From the NCBI RefSeq assembly GCF_001905795.1, contig NZ_LIXJ01000003.1, positions 400,887 through 464,886 on the forward strand: a DNA stretch of 64,000 nucleotides, in the 5' to 3' direction. Made by a program: the position numbers and the translations under genes. The notes below the pieces were generated by a model. It did no database searches. It saw only the letters and a list, made by a program, of their open reading frames with translations, and was not told the DNA's origin. This document shows positions 24,924 through 33,506 of this stretch, piece after piece (the first letter of the stretch is position 1; every line of letters starts with the position of its first letter). This DNA comes from Streptomyces sp. CB01580. Its GTDB lineage: Bacteria; Actinomycetota; Actinomycetes; Streptomycetales; Streptomycetaceae.

Positions 24924-26198
24924 GTGAGCGAGACACCACCGAACACCTTGCAATACCGCTTCGACGGGCCAGAAGACGCTCCGGTCCTGATCCTGGGCCC
25001 CTCACTGGGTACCACATGGCACATGTGGGACCGGCAGATACCGGAGCTCACCCAGCGCTGGCGGGTCCTCCGCTTCGACCTGCCCGGCCACGGCGGCGCC
25101 CCCGCCCGCCCGGCCGCCGCCGTCCCCGAACTCTCCGACCGGCTGCTCGCCACCCTCGACGCACTGGGTGTGCGGCGCTTCGGGTACGCGGGCTGCTCCA
25201 TCAGCGGAGCGATCGGCGCCGACCTCGCGCTGCGGCATCCGCACCGGATCGCCTCGCTCGCCCTGGTCGCCGCCTCGGCCCGGTTCGGCAGCGCCGACGA
25301 GTTCCGCCAGCGCGGGGTGGTCGTCCGAACCAACGGGCTGGAGCCGATGGCCCGCACCGCGCCCGAGCGCTGGTTCACCCCCGCGTTCGCCGAAGCGCAG
25401 CCGGCCATCGTCGAGTGGGCCGTCCAGATGGTCCGTACCACAGACCCCGGCTGCTACATCGCCGCCTGCGAGGCCCTGGCCGCCTTCGACATCCGCGCAG
25501 GACTCGCCAGCATCACCGTCCCGACCTTCGTCCTGGTCGGCGCCGAGGACCGGGTCACCGGGCCGGGCGACGCCCGCACCCTGGTCGCGGGCATACCGGA
25601 CGCCCGGCTCGCCCTCGTCCCCGGAGCCGCCCACCTCGCCCCGGTCGAACAGCCCGCGGCCGTCACCGATCTGCTCCTCACTCACTTCTCCACGGCCTGG
25701 CAGGACACCCTCGCCGGCATCCCCATGCCCGCCGACACCCCGCGGCTCTCGGCCCCCGTGCTGCCCGTCGCGGAGATCACCGCCGCCGAGCGGCCCGAGC
25801 CTCCGGCCGCCGGGCGGCCCGACCCGTACGACCACGGTCTGAAAGTGCGCCGCGAGGTGCTCGGCAACGCCCACGTGGACCAGGCCACGGGCGAGGCCGA
25901 CGAGTTCACGGGCGACTTCCAGGAACTCGTCACGCGGTACGCCTGGGGCGAGGTGTGGACCCGAGAGGGCCTGGACCGCCGCACCCGCAGTTGCGTCACG
26001 ATCGCCGCGCTGGTAGCCGGAGGGCACCTGGACAGCCTCGCCGCCCATGTCCGGGGCGCCCTGCGCAACGGCGTCGCACCGACGGAGATCAAGGAGGTGC
26101 TGATGCAGACCGCCGTGTACTGCGGCGTCCCGGCCGCGAGCGCCGCGTTCTCGGTCGCCCGGACCGTGATCCGGGAAGAAACCACGCCCCGGCCGTAG
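24924..26198 (+). CDS. pcaL: Fused 3-oxoadipate enol-lactonase / 4-carboxymuconolactone decarboxylase
   Basis: A 424-residue bifunctional enzyme for two consecutive steps of the protocatechuate branch of the beta-ketoadipate pathway. Residues about 8-255 are an alpha/beta hydrolase (PcaD): FDLPGHG, nucleophile elbow GYAGCSISGAIG (S92), Asp in VGAEDRVT and His in PGAAHLAP. Residues about 305-415 are a carboxymuconolactone decarboxylase domain (PcaC): KVRREVLGNAHVD, CVTIAALVAGGHLDSLAAHV, EVLMQTAVYCGVPAA. The elbow is GCSIS rather than the usual GxSxG. The other pca genes that normally accompany the fusion are absent. The GTG start has only a poor ribosome site. Confidence 0.92.
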   Translation: MSETPPNTLQYRFDGPEDAPVLILGPSLGTTWHMWDRQIPELTQRWRVLRFDLPGHGGAPARPAAAVPELSDRLLATLDALGVRRFGYAGCSISGAIGADLALRHPHRIASLALVAASARFGSADEFRQRGVVVRTNGLEPMARTAPERWFTPAFAEAQPAIVEWAVQMVRTTDPGCYIAACEALAAFDIRAGLASITVPTFVLVGAEDRVTGPGDARTLVAGIPDARLALVPGAAHLAPVEQPAAVTDLLLTHFSTAWQDTLAGIPMPADTPRLSAPVLPVAEITAAERPEPPAAGRPDPYDHGLKVRREVLGNAHVDQATGEADEFTGDFQELVTRYAWGEVWTREGLDRRTRSCVTIAALVAGGHLDSLAAHVRGALRNGVAPTEIKEVLMQTAVYCGVPAASAAFSVARTVIREETTPRP

Positions 26199-26211
26199 CA
26201 GGATGGACCCC

Positions 26212-26868
26212 ATGAACGCCGTGAATCCCACGCACCTCACGCTGACCAAGAAGAAGCACTCCTGCGTCCGGCTGGAGAAGGAGGGGCGCACGCTGGTCGT
26301 CGACCCGGGCGGCTTCTCCGAGGAGGACGCCGCCGTCGGCGCCGACGCGATCCTGGTGACGCACGAGCACCCCGACCACTTCGACGAGCGGCGGCTGCGC
26401 GCCGCCCTGGAGGCCGACCCCGCCGTCGGGATCTGGACCCTGCGCAGCGTCGCCGACCGGCTCTCGGCGGCCTTCCCCGGCCGAGTCCACACGGTCGGTC
26501 ACGGCGACACGTTCACCGTGGCGGGCTTCGACGTGCAGGTGCACGGCGAGCTGCACGCGGTGATCCACCCCGACATCCCGAGGATCACCAATGTCGGCTT
26601 CCTGGTGGACGGCTCGGTCTTCCACCCGGGCGACGCGCTCACCGTCCCCGACCACCCGGTCGACACGCTGATGCTCCCCGTGATGGCCCCCTGGAACAAG
26701 ATCTCCGAGGTCATCGACTACGTGCGCGAGGTCGCGCCGCGCCGCGCCATCGACATCCACGACGCCCTGCTCACCGATCTCGCCCGGCCGATCTACGACA
26801 GCCAGATCGGTGCGCTCGGCGGCGCCGACCACGGCCGACTGGCCCCGGGGGACTCCACCGGCCTGTGA
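26212..26868 (+). CDS. Metallo-beta-lactamase-fold hydrolase (UlaG-like)
   Basis: A 218-residue protein with the metal-binding signature THEHPDHFD (H51, H53, D55, H56), DPGGFSEED ahead of it and FHPGDAL and MLPVMAPWNK after. These features fit the UlaG/RomA-like branch of MBL-fold enzymes, whose members cleave phosphodiester or lactone bonds. The ATG at 26212 has AGGATGG 5 nt upstream and is preferred to the ATG at 26203, which overlaps that site. It lies 13 nt after pcaL. Substrate unknown. Confidence 0.85.
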   Translation: MNAVNPTHLTLTKKKHSCVRLEKEGRTLVVDPGGFSEEDAAVGADAILVTHEHPDHFDERRLRAALEADPAVGIWTLRSVADRLSAAFPGRVHTVGHGDTFTVAGFDVQVHGELHAVIHPDIPRITNVGFLVDGSVFHPGDALTVPDHPVDTLMLPVMAPWNKISEVIDYVREVAPRRAIDIHDALLTDLARPIYDSQIGALGGADHGRLAPGDSTGL

Positions 26869-26918
26869 CCTCCCGCCGGCCCGCGCCCGCCGGAGCGAAG
26901 GGCGCTAGGTTTACGTAC

Positions 26919-27698
26919 ATGCGCATCGCCACCTGGAACGTCAATTCGATCACCGCCCGGCTCCCGAGGCTGCTGGCCTGGCTGGAGAGCACCGGCACGG
27001 ACGTGCTGTGCATCCAGGAGACCAAGTGCACCGCCGAACAGTTCCCCACCGAGCAGCTCCGCGAGCTGGGCTACGAATCGGCGGTCAACGCCACCGGCCG
27101 GTGGAACGGGGTCGCACTGGTCTCCAGGGCCGGTCTGTCCGATGTCGTGACGGGCCTGCCCGACGGCCCCGACTACGAGGGCGTGCAGGAGCCGCGGGCG
27201 ATCTCCGCGACCTGCGGTCCGGTCCGGGTCTGGTCGGTGTACGTGCCCAACGGCCGCGAGATCGAGCACGCGCACTACGCGTACAAGCTGCGCTGGTTCG
27301 AGGCCCTGCAGAAGGCGGTCGCCGCGGACGCGGCGGGCTCGCAGCCGTTCGCGGTCCTCGGCGACTTCAACGTGGCCCCGACCGACGAGGACGTCTGGGA
27401 CCCGGCCCTCTTCGAGGGCGCCACGCACGTCACCCCCGCCGAACGCGCCGCCCTCGCCGCGCTGCGCCAGGAGGGCCTGTCCGACGTCATGCCCCGTCCC
27501 CTCAAGTACGACCGCCCGTACACCTTCTGGGACTACCGCGAGCTGCGCTTCCCGAAGAACAAGGGCATGCGCATCGACCTCGTCTACGGCAACGCGCCCT
27601 TCGTCGGGGCGGTCCAGGACAGCTACGTCGACCGGGAGGAGCGCAAGGGCAAGGGCGCGTCCGACCACGCCCCGGTGGTCGTGGACCTCGGCTTCTGA
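26919..27698 (+). CDS. xthA: Exodeoxyribonuclease III
   Basis: A 259-residue AP endonuclease/3'-exonuclease of base-excision repair. Catalytic motifs are intact: MRIATWNVNSI, the metal-binding Glu in CIQETKC (E34), YVPNGREI, VLGDFNVAPTDEDVWD, RIDLVYG and the terminal SDHAPVVVDLGF. TAGGTT at 26906-26911 lies 7 nt before the ATG, so the message is probably leaderless; the open frame before the ATG has no homology. Confidence 0.95.
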   Translation: MRIATWNVNSITARLPRLLAWLESTGTDVLCIQETKCTAEQFPTEQLRELGYESAVNATGRWNGVALVSRAGLSDVVTGLPDGPDYEGVQEPRAISATCGPVRVWSVYVPNGREIEHAHYAYKLRWFEALQKAVAADAAGSQPFAVLGDFNVAPTDEDVWDPALFEGATHVTPAERAALAALRQEGLSDVMPRPLKYDRPYTFWDYRELRFPKNKGMRIDLVYGNAPFVGAVQDSYVDREERKGKGASDHAPVVVDLGF

Positions 27699-27806
27699 CG
27701 CCATGGACCGGGGCCCCGCCGTCGTCGCGCGGCCGATGTCAGTGGCCGCCGTTACGGTGGTTGTCGTCCTTATCCCGCTTGCTGGCTGCTTGCTGAGACC
27801 AGGACA

Positions 27807-27834
27807 GCCCCGCCCGTTCAGCGCCGGGCGGGGC
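27807..27834. terminator. Bidirectional hairpin between xthA and the MFS gene
   Basis: GCCCCGCCCG (27807-27816) pairs perfectly with CGGGCGGGGC (27825-27834) around an 8-nt loop, between two convergent genes. Confidence 0.75.
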
Positions 27835-27862
27835 CTCGGCCGTCCTCGGACCGGGTGTCCGC

Positions 27863-29044
27863 CTACCGGGCGGCGGGCACGCCGTCCCGGCTCCGCTCGG
27901 TGGCCGGGCGCGTCCCGAGCACGGTCCAGCCGGTGCCCAGCGCCAGGACCATCAACAGCGCGCTCACCCACAGCGGCGACCGGAAGCCGAACCCCGCGTC
28001 GATCGCGAGCCCGCCGAGCCACGGTCCGAGCGCGGCGCCCACATTGAACGCGGACGTCGCGAACGAGCCGGACAACGTCGGCGCGTCGGCCGCCAGCCGG
28101 AACACCCACGACATCAGCGCCGTCCCCGTGCCGAACGCGAGCATCCCCTGCACGAGGACGAGGAGCACCGTCGCGACCGGGCTGCCGGCGGTCAGCGCGA
28201 ACACGGTCCAGCCGACGGCGAGCAGGGCCAGCCCGCCCGCGGTGAGTGCGACCGGCCGCGCGTCCACGACCCGCCCGGTGATGGTGACCCCGATGAACGA
28301 GCCCAGGCCGAACAGGGCGAGCAGCACCGGCACCCAGCCCTGGCCGAGCCCGGTGACGCGGGTGGCGAGCGGTTCGACGTAGGAGAACGCGCAGAACGTC
28401 GCTCCCTGCACGAGGGCGCTGGTCAGCAGCGTCAGCAGCAGCCGCGGACCCGTCAGGGCCCGCAGCTCGGTCCCGGCGGACGCCGTGGCGGACCGCGTCC
28501 GGCCCCCGGGGATCGTCCTGGCGATCACGACGGCGGCCGGGACGCAGACCAGCGCCACCGCCCAGAACGCCGACCGCCAGCCCAGGTGTCCGCCCAGCAC
28601 CGCCCCGGCGGGCACCCCCGCCACGCAGGCGACGGTGACGCCCCCGACCACCACGGCCGTGGCGCGCGCCCGGGCCCCCGGGCCGACCAGGGACACCGCG
28701 GTCACCAGCGCCACGGCCCAGAAACCGGCGTTCGCGAGCGCCCCGACGACACGTGTCGCCAGGAGCACCCCGTAGTGCGGGGTGAGCGCCCCCACGACGT
28801 GGACGGCGCCGAAGACGCAGAGGAAGAACAACAGGGCGCGGCGGCGCGGCCAGCTCCGGCTGAAGAGGGCCATGAGCGGCGCCCCGGCGATCATCCCGAC
28901 GGCGAAGGCCGAGGTGAGCAACCCGGCGGCGGGAATGGACACATGAAGGTCGGCGGCGATGTCCGAGACCAGACCGGACAGCATGAACTCTGACGTGCCC
29001 TGGGCGAAGACGGCGAGCCCGAGCGCGTATACGGCGAATGGCAT
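27863..29044 (-). CDS. MFS exporter of the Cml/Cmx chloramphenicol-resistance type
   Basis: A 393-residue, 12-helix transporter. It opens MPFAVYALGLAVFAQGTSEF and continues MLSGLVSDIAADLHVSIPAA, nearly identical in pattern to CmlR/Cmx efflux proteins of Streptomyces and Corynebacterium. RVVGALANAGFWAVAL and LFGLGSFIGVTITGRVVDAR also match. Members export chloramphenicol or related compounds; some are generic DHA1 arabinose-efflux-like pumps, so the drug is not certain. The ATG at 29044 is fixed by homology; about 350 nt of open frame upstream is not conserved. Confidence 0.85.
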   Translation of the reverse strand: MPFAVYALGLAVFAQGTSEFMLSGLVSDIAADLHVSIPAAGLLTSAFAVGMIAGAPLMALFSRSWPRRRALLFFLCVFGAVHVVGALTPHYGVLLATRVVGALANAGFWAVALVTAVSLVGPGARARATAVVVGGVTVACVAGVPAGAVLGGHLGWRSAFWAVALVCVPAAVVIARTIPGGRTRSATASAGTELRALTGPRLLLTLLTSALVQGATFCAFSYVEPLATRVTGLGQGWVPVLLALFGLGSFIGVTITGRVVDARPVALTAGGLALLAVGWTVFALTAGSPVATVLLVLVQGMLAFGTGTALMSWVFRLAADAPTLSGSFATSAFNVGAALGPWLGGLAIDAGFGFRSPLWVSALLMVLALGTGWTVLGTRPATERSRDGVPAAR

Positions 29045-29518
29045 GAAGGAACCCCATGAACGGCTGACGGATGGACCGGGTGGAGGGGTGCGGGCCGCGC
29101 CCGGACGTCGTGACGGGACGACGGTCGGCGACGCGGAAGACGTCCGGGTGTCCGGGACGGAACCGGCCGGGCGGTGAACGCCGGGACGGGAAACCCGCGC
29201 ACGAGCGCGGACGGGGAAACGCGCGGCCCGCATGAGGACGGTCCGCGGCGGCAACCGGGCAGGAGCGGCACTCCCGGCGGCTACGGCCGCGGGGGCGCAC
29301 TCGACTCCGACATGGCCACCGGGGGACCGGTGGCTAGCCTCTGTTCGCCTCGGGGCTGGACATGGCCGCGAAGCTACCAGCCGACGCCGGTGCGCCGCCA
29401 CCCCGTTCCCGGTCCGCGGCCCGGTGCTGGGTGCGGGGCCCGTTCCCGGTCCCGTCCCCGGACGGCGGCCCGCGCGCCCTGTGGTGCGTATTCCGGACGG
29501 GATGCGACCCTGACTGGT
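29045..29518. promoter_or_regulatory. Divergent gap with a perfect hairpin
   Basis: This 474-nt region separates the exporter from a DUF6278 protein and contains no supported gene. GCCACCGG (29315-29322) and CCGGTGGC (29327-29334) form a perfect 8-bp stem with a 4-nt loop. It could lie in a leader of the exporter mRNA or act as an operator. ACCCTG shortly before 29519 resembles a leaderless -10 for the plus-strand gene. Confidence 0.35.
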
Positions 29519-29959
29519 ATGAACATCCCTTTCCTGGACAACTGGCGTAAGCGGAACGACGATACGCGAGGGCCGGGGCTCGCCTCGGCCGTGGCGGCCG
29601 ATCCCGAAGGCGTGGCGGAACTGCTCGCCGAGTGCGAACTGCTGCGCGTCCGGGCGGAGCAGCGGGGCCTCGAACTGGACGACAGCCCGGCCTCGTTGGC
29701 GGCCCTCGACCAGTTGCCGCCGCGCTGGCGAGACGATCCCGAGGAACTGCCCTGGCTGGGCAACGACGCGGGGCTGTACCTCGGCACGGTCCTGGTGCGC
29801 AATGTCCCCGGCGCGGTGTGGAGCATCTGGCTGAGCGGGCGCCCCGTGGTGCGGCTCGCCTCGGGGCGGGAGATCGACGTGGTCGAGGCGGGGCTGGACT
29901 GGGCGATGGCCGGAAGCCCCGAGCTCTCGCAGGTGTACGCGGAGTCGGCCGAGGGATAG
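29519..29959 (+). CDS. DUF6278-type small cytosolic protein
   Basis: A 146-residue protein beginning MNIPFLDNWRKRN with no signal or membrane helix. Conserved-looking blocks are LDQLPPRWRDDPEELPWLGN, DAGLYLGTVLVRNVPGAVWS and WLSGRPVVRLASGREIDVVE. The pattern recalls an uncharacterised streptomycete family (DUF6278) of unknown function. It stands alone, upstream of the glutamate ABC operon and divergent from the exporter. Confidence 0.7.
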   Translation: MNIPFLDNWRKRNDDTRGPGLASAVAADPEGVAELLAECELLRVRAEQRGLELDDSPASLAALDQLPPRWRDDPEELPWLGNDAGLYLGTVLVRNVPGAVWSIWLSGRPVVRLASGREIDVVEAGLDWAMAGSPELSQVYAESAEG

Positions 29960-30082
29960 GGCTCTCCGTAAAATCGAAAAAGAATCCTTATGCCCTGTTT
30001 ATGCGTGTCGCCGGTGAAGCCCCTTTTTCCGCTGGATAGTTTGCGCTGACCTCGACAAAGCGAAGAGTGGGTGGGGCAGCGC

Positions 30083-30826
30083 ATGGCCGTCGATCCGTTG
30101 ATCGAACTGCGGAACGTCAACAAGTACTACGGACGGTTGCACGTACTGCGGGACATCGATCTCACCGTCGACCGCGGCGAGGTGGTGGTGATCATCGGCC
30201 CCTCCGGCTCCGGCAAGTCGACGCTCTGCCGGACCATCAACCGGCTGGAGACCATCGAGTCGGGCCGCATCGTGATCGACGGCAGGCCCCTTCCCGACGA
30301 GGGGAAGGCGCTCGCCGGGCTCCGCGCCGAAGTGGGCATGGTCTTCCAGTCGTTCAACCTCTTCGCGCACCGGACCGTGCTGGCCAATGTCTCGCTCGCC
30401 CAGCTCAAGGTCCGCAAGCGGAAGAAGGCCGAGGCCGACCGGCGCTCCCGGGAACTGCTGGAGCGGGTCGGACTCGCCACGCACGCCGACAAGTTCCCCG
30501 CCCAGCTCTCCGGCGGTCAGCAGCAGCGGGTGGCCATCGCCCGCGCCCTCGCCATGGATCCCAAGGCCCTTCTCTTCGACGAACCCACCTCGGCGCTCGA
30601 CCCCGAGATGATCAACGAGGTCCTCGAAGTCATGCGGCAGCTCGCCCGGGACGGCATGACCATGGTCGTCGTCACGCACGAGATGGGCTTCGCCCGCTCC
30701 GCGGCGAACCGCGTGGTCTTCATGGCCGACGGCCGGATCGTCGAGGACCGCACTCCCGAGGCGTTCTTCACCGCCCCGGAGAGCGACCGCGCCAAGGACT
30801 TCCTGTCCAAGATCCTCAAGCACTGA
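30083..30826 (+). CDS. gluA: Glutamate/polar amino-acid ABC transporter ATPase
   Basis: A 247-residue ATPase: Walker [10 protein letters not shown] (39-47), [18 protein letters not shown] (Q-loop), [34 protein letters not shown] (Walker B) and [10 protein letters not shown] (switch His). It energises the permease pair encoded downstream. The ATG at 30083 is preferred; an in-frame GTG at 30071 is possible. First gene of a four-gene operon whose order (ATPase, binding protein, two permeases) is that of gluABCD in actinobacteria. Glutamate specificity is inferred from that order. Confidence 0.92.
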   Translation: MAVDPLIELRNVNKYYGRLHVLRDIDLTVDRGEVVVIIGPSGSGKSTLCRTINRLETIESGRIVIDGRPLPDEGKALAGLRAEVGMVFQSFNLFAHRTVLANVSLAQLKVRKRKKAEADRRSRELLERVGLATHADKFPAQLSGGQQQRVAIARALAMDPKALLFDEPTSALDPEMINEVLEVMRQLARDGMTMVVVTHEMGFARSAANRVVFMADGRIVEDRTPEAFFTAPESDRAKDFLSKILKH

Positions 30827-30839
30827 CGGGGGCTGCCTG

Positions 30840-31751
30840 TTGCGTACGAGAAGAGTTCTGGCCGCCTGCGCCGGTCTCCTGCTGGCCGTGCTGGCCGCCG
30901 GATGCGGGAAGGAAGGCAGCCCGCCGGTGAAGGGACCGCGGCCCGACCAGCTGCCCGTCTACCGGGTCGACACCGCCTTCCGGCTTCCCCAGTCGCCGAC
31001 CTGGACCGCGGCGAGAAAGCGCGGCTTTCTGCGGGTCGGGGCCAAGGAGGACCAGCCGTACCTCGGCGAGAGGGACCCGGCCACCGGAACCTACTCCGGA
31101 TTCGACATCGAGATCGCCCGGATGACGGCCGCCTCGCTCGGCTTCGATCCGAAGACCATCCGCTTCCGGACCATCGCCTCCGCCAACCGCGAGACGGCGC
31201 TGCAGAACGGCCAGATCGACTTCTACGTCGGCACCTACACCATCAACGACCTGCGCAAGAAGCTCGTCGGCTTCGCCGGGCCCTACTACATGGCAGGCCA
31301 GTCGCTGCTCGTGCGCACCGACGAGCACGACATCCACGGTCCGCAGGACCTGGCCGGGAGGACGGTCTGCTCGGCGGCGGGATCGACCCCGTACCAGCGC
31401 ATCGCCGCCGAATACCCGAAGGCGGTCCTGGTCTCCTACGACACGTACTCGATCTGCGTCGACAACCTGCTCACCTACCAGGTCGACGCCGTCACCACCG
31501 ACGACGCGATCCTGCTCGGCTTCGCGGCCAAGGCGCCCGACGAGCTGAAGGTGGTCGGCAAGCCGTTCTCGAGGGAGCCGTACGGCATCGGCGTCCCGAG
31601 GAGCGACAACGCGCTGCGGTTCGCCATCGACGACGCCCTGGCCGCCAACGTGCGCAACGGCAACTGGAAGAAGGCGTTCGAGGCCACGCTCGGTCTGTCC
31701 GGAACGCCCGCGCCGACCCCGCCGCCCATCGACCGCTACCCGGCCGGCTGA
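30840..31751 (+). CDS. gluB: Glutamate/polar amino-acid binding lipoprotein
   Basis: A 303-residue lipoprotein that starts at TTG, 13 nt after gluA. Signal peptide with lipobox LAAGC (C22). The SBP_bac_3 fold contains GFLRVGAKEDQPYLGERDPA, YSGFDIEIARMTAASLGF, FYVGTYTINDLRKKLVGFAG, GPYYMAGQSLLV and VDAVTTDDAILLGFA. The long pre-domain (about residues 23-60) with a proline-rich stretch is common in streptomycete GluB proteins. It captures the amino acid outside the membrane. Confidence 0.9.
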   Translation: MRTRRVLAACAGLLLAVLAAGCGKEGSPPVKGPRPDQLPVYRVDTAFRLPQSPTWTAARKRGFLRVGAKEDQPYLGERDPATGTYSGFDIEIARMTAASLGFDPKTIRFRTIASANRETALQNGQIDFYVGTYTINDLRKKLVGFAGPYYMAGQSLLVRTDEHDIHGPQDLAGRTVCSAAGSTPYQRIAAEYPKAVLVSYDTYSICVDNLLTYQVDAVTTDDAILLGFAAKAPDELKVVGKPFSREPYGIGVPRSDNALRFAIDDALAANVRNGNWKKAFEATLGLSGTPAPTPPPIDRYPAG

Positions 31752-31767
31752 GAGGACGGGACACGAC

Positions 31768-32412
31768 ATGGACGTACTCACGCACAACTTCTCGCTGTAC
31801 GGCAAGGGCTTCCTCGGTACCGTCGAGCTGACCGTCTACTCCTCCGTCCTGGCCCTGCTGCTCGGCTTCGTCATGGCCTCCTGCCGGGTGGCGCCCGTCG
31901 GCTCGCTGAGGGTGCTCGGCACGGCATGGGTGACGGTGCTGCGCAACACCCCGCTGACCCTGCTCTTCTTCGCCGTCCTGCTCGGACTGCCGCGCTTCGG
32001 CCTGGTGCTCCCCTTCAAGGTCTTCGCGGTTCTCGCGCTCGGTTGCTACACCTCCGCGTTCATCTGCGAGGTGCTGCGCTCCGGCATCAACACCGTGCCC
32101 AAGGGGCAGGGGGAGGCGGCCCGCAGTCTCGGCATGACCTTCGGCCAGACGCTCAACCACATCGTGCTGCCGCAGGCGTTCCGCTCGGTGATCCCGCCGA
32201 TCGGCTCGACGCTCATCGCCCTCGCCAAGAACTCGGCGATCGCCGGGGCGTTCAGCGTCACCGAGCTCCTCGGCACCTACAAGACCCTCAACGAACTCGG
32301 ATACAGCATCATCTGGAGCTTCGTCTGGATCGCCGTCGGCTACCTGATCATCACCCTGTCCATCAGTGCGCTCTTCAACGTGATGGAGAAGCGCTGGGGA
32401 GTCGCCCGATGA
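31768..32412 (+). CDS. gluC: Amino-acid ABC transporter permease, first subunit
   Basis: A 214-residue His/Glu/Gln/Arg-type permease with about 5 helices. It includes GFLGTVELTVYSSVLALLLG and VTVLRNTPLTLLFFAVLLGL, and the EAA loop EAARSLGMTFGQTLNHIVLP. It starts 16 nt after gluB and ends overlapping gluD by 4 nt. Confidence 0.93.
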   Translation: MDVLTHNFSLYGKGFLGTVELTVYSSVLALLLGFVMASCRVAPVGSLRVLGTAWVTVLRNTPLTLLFFAVLLGLPRFGLVLPFKVFAVLALGCYTSAFICEVLRSGINTVPKGQGEAARSLGMTFGQTLNHIVLPQAFRSVIPPIGSTLIALAKNSAIAGAFSVTELLGTYKTLNELGYSIIWSFVWIAVGYLIITLSISALFNVMEKRWGVAR

Positions 32413-33281
32413 CCACCCGCACCGCGCCGGCCCCGACCGCCCTCTACGACGTCCCGGGACCCGCCGCCCGCAGGCGCCACCGCACGTACGGGATCGTCTC
32501 GACGACCCTGATCCTCGCCGCCGCCGGCTGGATCGTCTTCCTGCTCCTCGACACCGGACAGTTCAGCGGGGCCAAGTGGACACCCTTCGCGTACAAGGGA
32601 ATTCAGGAACTCCTGCTGCGCGGCCTGGGCAACACCCTCAAAGCGTTCGCGTACGCCGCGGTGCTCTCCCTCGCGCTCGGGGCGGTGCTCGCCGTCGGCA
32701 GGCTCTCCGACCACCGGGCCGTGCGCTGGGTCTCGACGCTGCTCGTCGAGTTCTTCCGGGCCATGCCCGTGCTGGTGATGATCTTCTTCGTCTTCGTGGC
32801 GCTGAAGGCGCAGCCGCTGACCGCGCTGGTCACCGGGCTGACCCTGTACAACGGCTCGGTGCTCGCCGAGGTGTTCCGCACCGGGATCAACTCCGTGGAC
32901 CGCGGCCAGCGCGAGGCGGCGTACGCACTCGGGATGCGCAAGACCCAGGTCACCACGTTCGTGCTGGCCCCGCAGGCGGTGCGCGCCATGCTGCCCACGA
33001 TCATCAGCCAGCTGGTGGTGGCGCTGAAGGACACCTCGCTCGGCTTTCTGATCACCTATGAGGAGTTCCTCCACGCGGGCAAGCTCATCGCGTCCAATCT
33101 CGACTACGATCTTCCCTTCATCCCCGTGGTGATGGTGATCTCGCCGATCTACATCGGGCTGTGCATGCTGCTCTCCTGGTTCGCGACCTGGGTGGCCAGG
33201 CAGGAGCGGCGCAGCCCGAAGACGAAGGCGGTGGAGGTGGCCCCGGCCGAACCGGGAACGGTGCTGCCGGGAGTGCGGTAG
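32409..33281 (+). CDS. gluD: Amino-acid ABC transporter permease, second subunit
   Basis: A 290-residue permease paired with GluC. An extra N-terminal helix (about 27-50) precedes the conserved five-helix core with LLVEFFRAMPVLVMIFFVFV, the EAA loop REAAYALGMRKTQVTTFVLA and VVALKDTSLGFLITYEEFLH. The ATG overlaps the gluC stop (ATGA). A perfect palindrome starts 2 nt after the stop and ends the operon. Confidence 0.93.
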   Translation: MTTRTAPAPTALYDVPGPAARRRHRTYGIVSTTLILAAAGWIVFLLLDTGQFSGAKWTPFAYKGIQELLLRGLGNTLKAFAYAAVLSLALGAVLAVGRLSDHRAVRWVSTLLVEFFRAMPVLVMIFFVFVALKAQPLTALVTGLTLYNGSVLAEVFRTGINSVDRGQREAAYALGMRKTQVTTFVLAPQAVRAMLPTIISQLVVALKDTSLGFLITYEEFLHAGKLIASNLDYDLPFIPVVMVISPIYIGLCMLLSWFATWVARQERRSPKTKAVEVAPAEPGTVLPGVR

Positions 33282-33282
33282 C

Positions 33283-33308
33283 CGGGAACCGCCGCGCGGC
33301 GGTTCCCG
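33283..33308. terminator. Perfect 26-bp palindromic terminator of the glu operon
   Basis: CGGGAACCGCCGC is followed immediately by its reverse complement. The RNA would form a stem of about 11 bp with a minimal 4-nt loop. It also separates the operon from the convergent L,D-transpeptidase gene. Confidence 0.85.
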
Positions 33309-33506
33309 AGGAGCGGTACCCGTCCGGCGGCAGTCGGTGATCACTCCTCGTGCACGGGACGGACCCGTACGCACGCGCGCATGCGCGCGTGTCGCGTCGG
33401 GTCCGCCGCGGCCGAGGAGAAGGTCAGCTGCGAGCCGGTCGGGCCGCTCCCCGCGCACGGCGGGGTCGATCTCGTGCGACGGGGAGCCGCTGCGCCGCTG
33501 CCCGGC

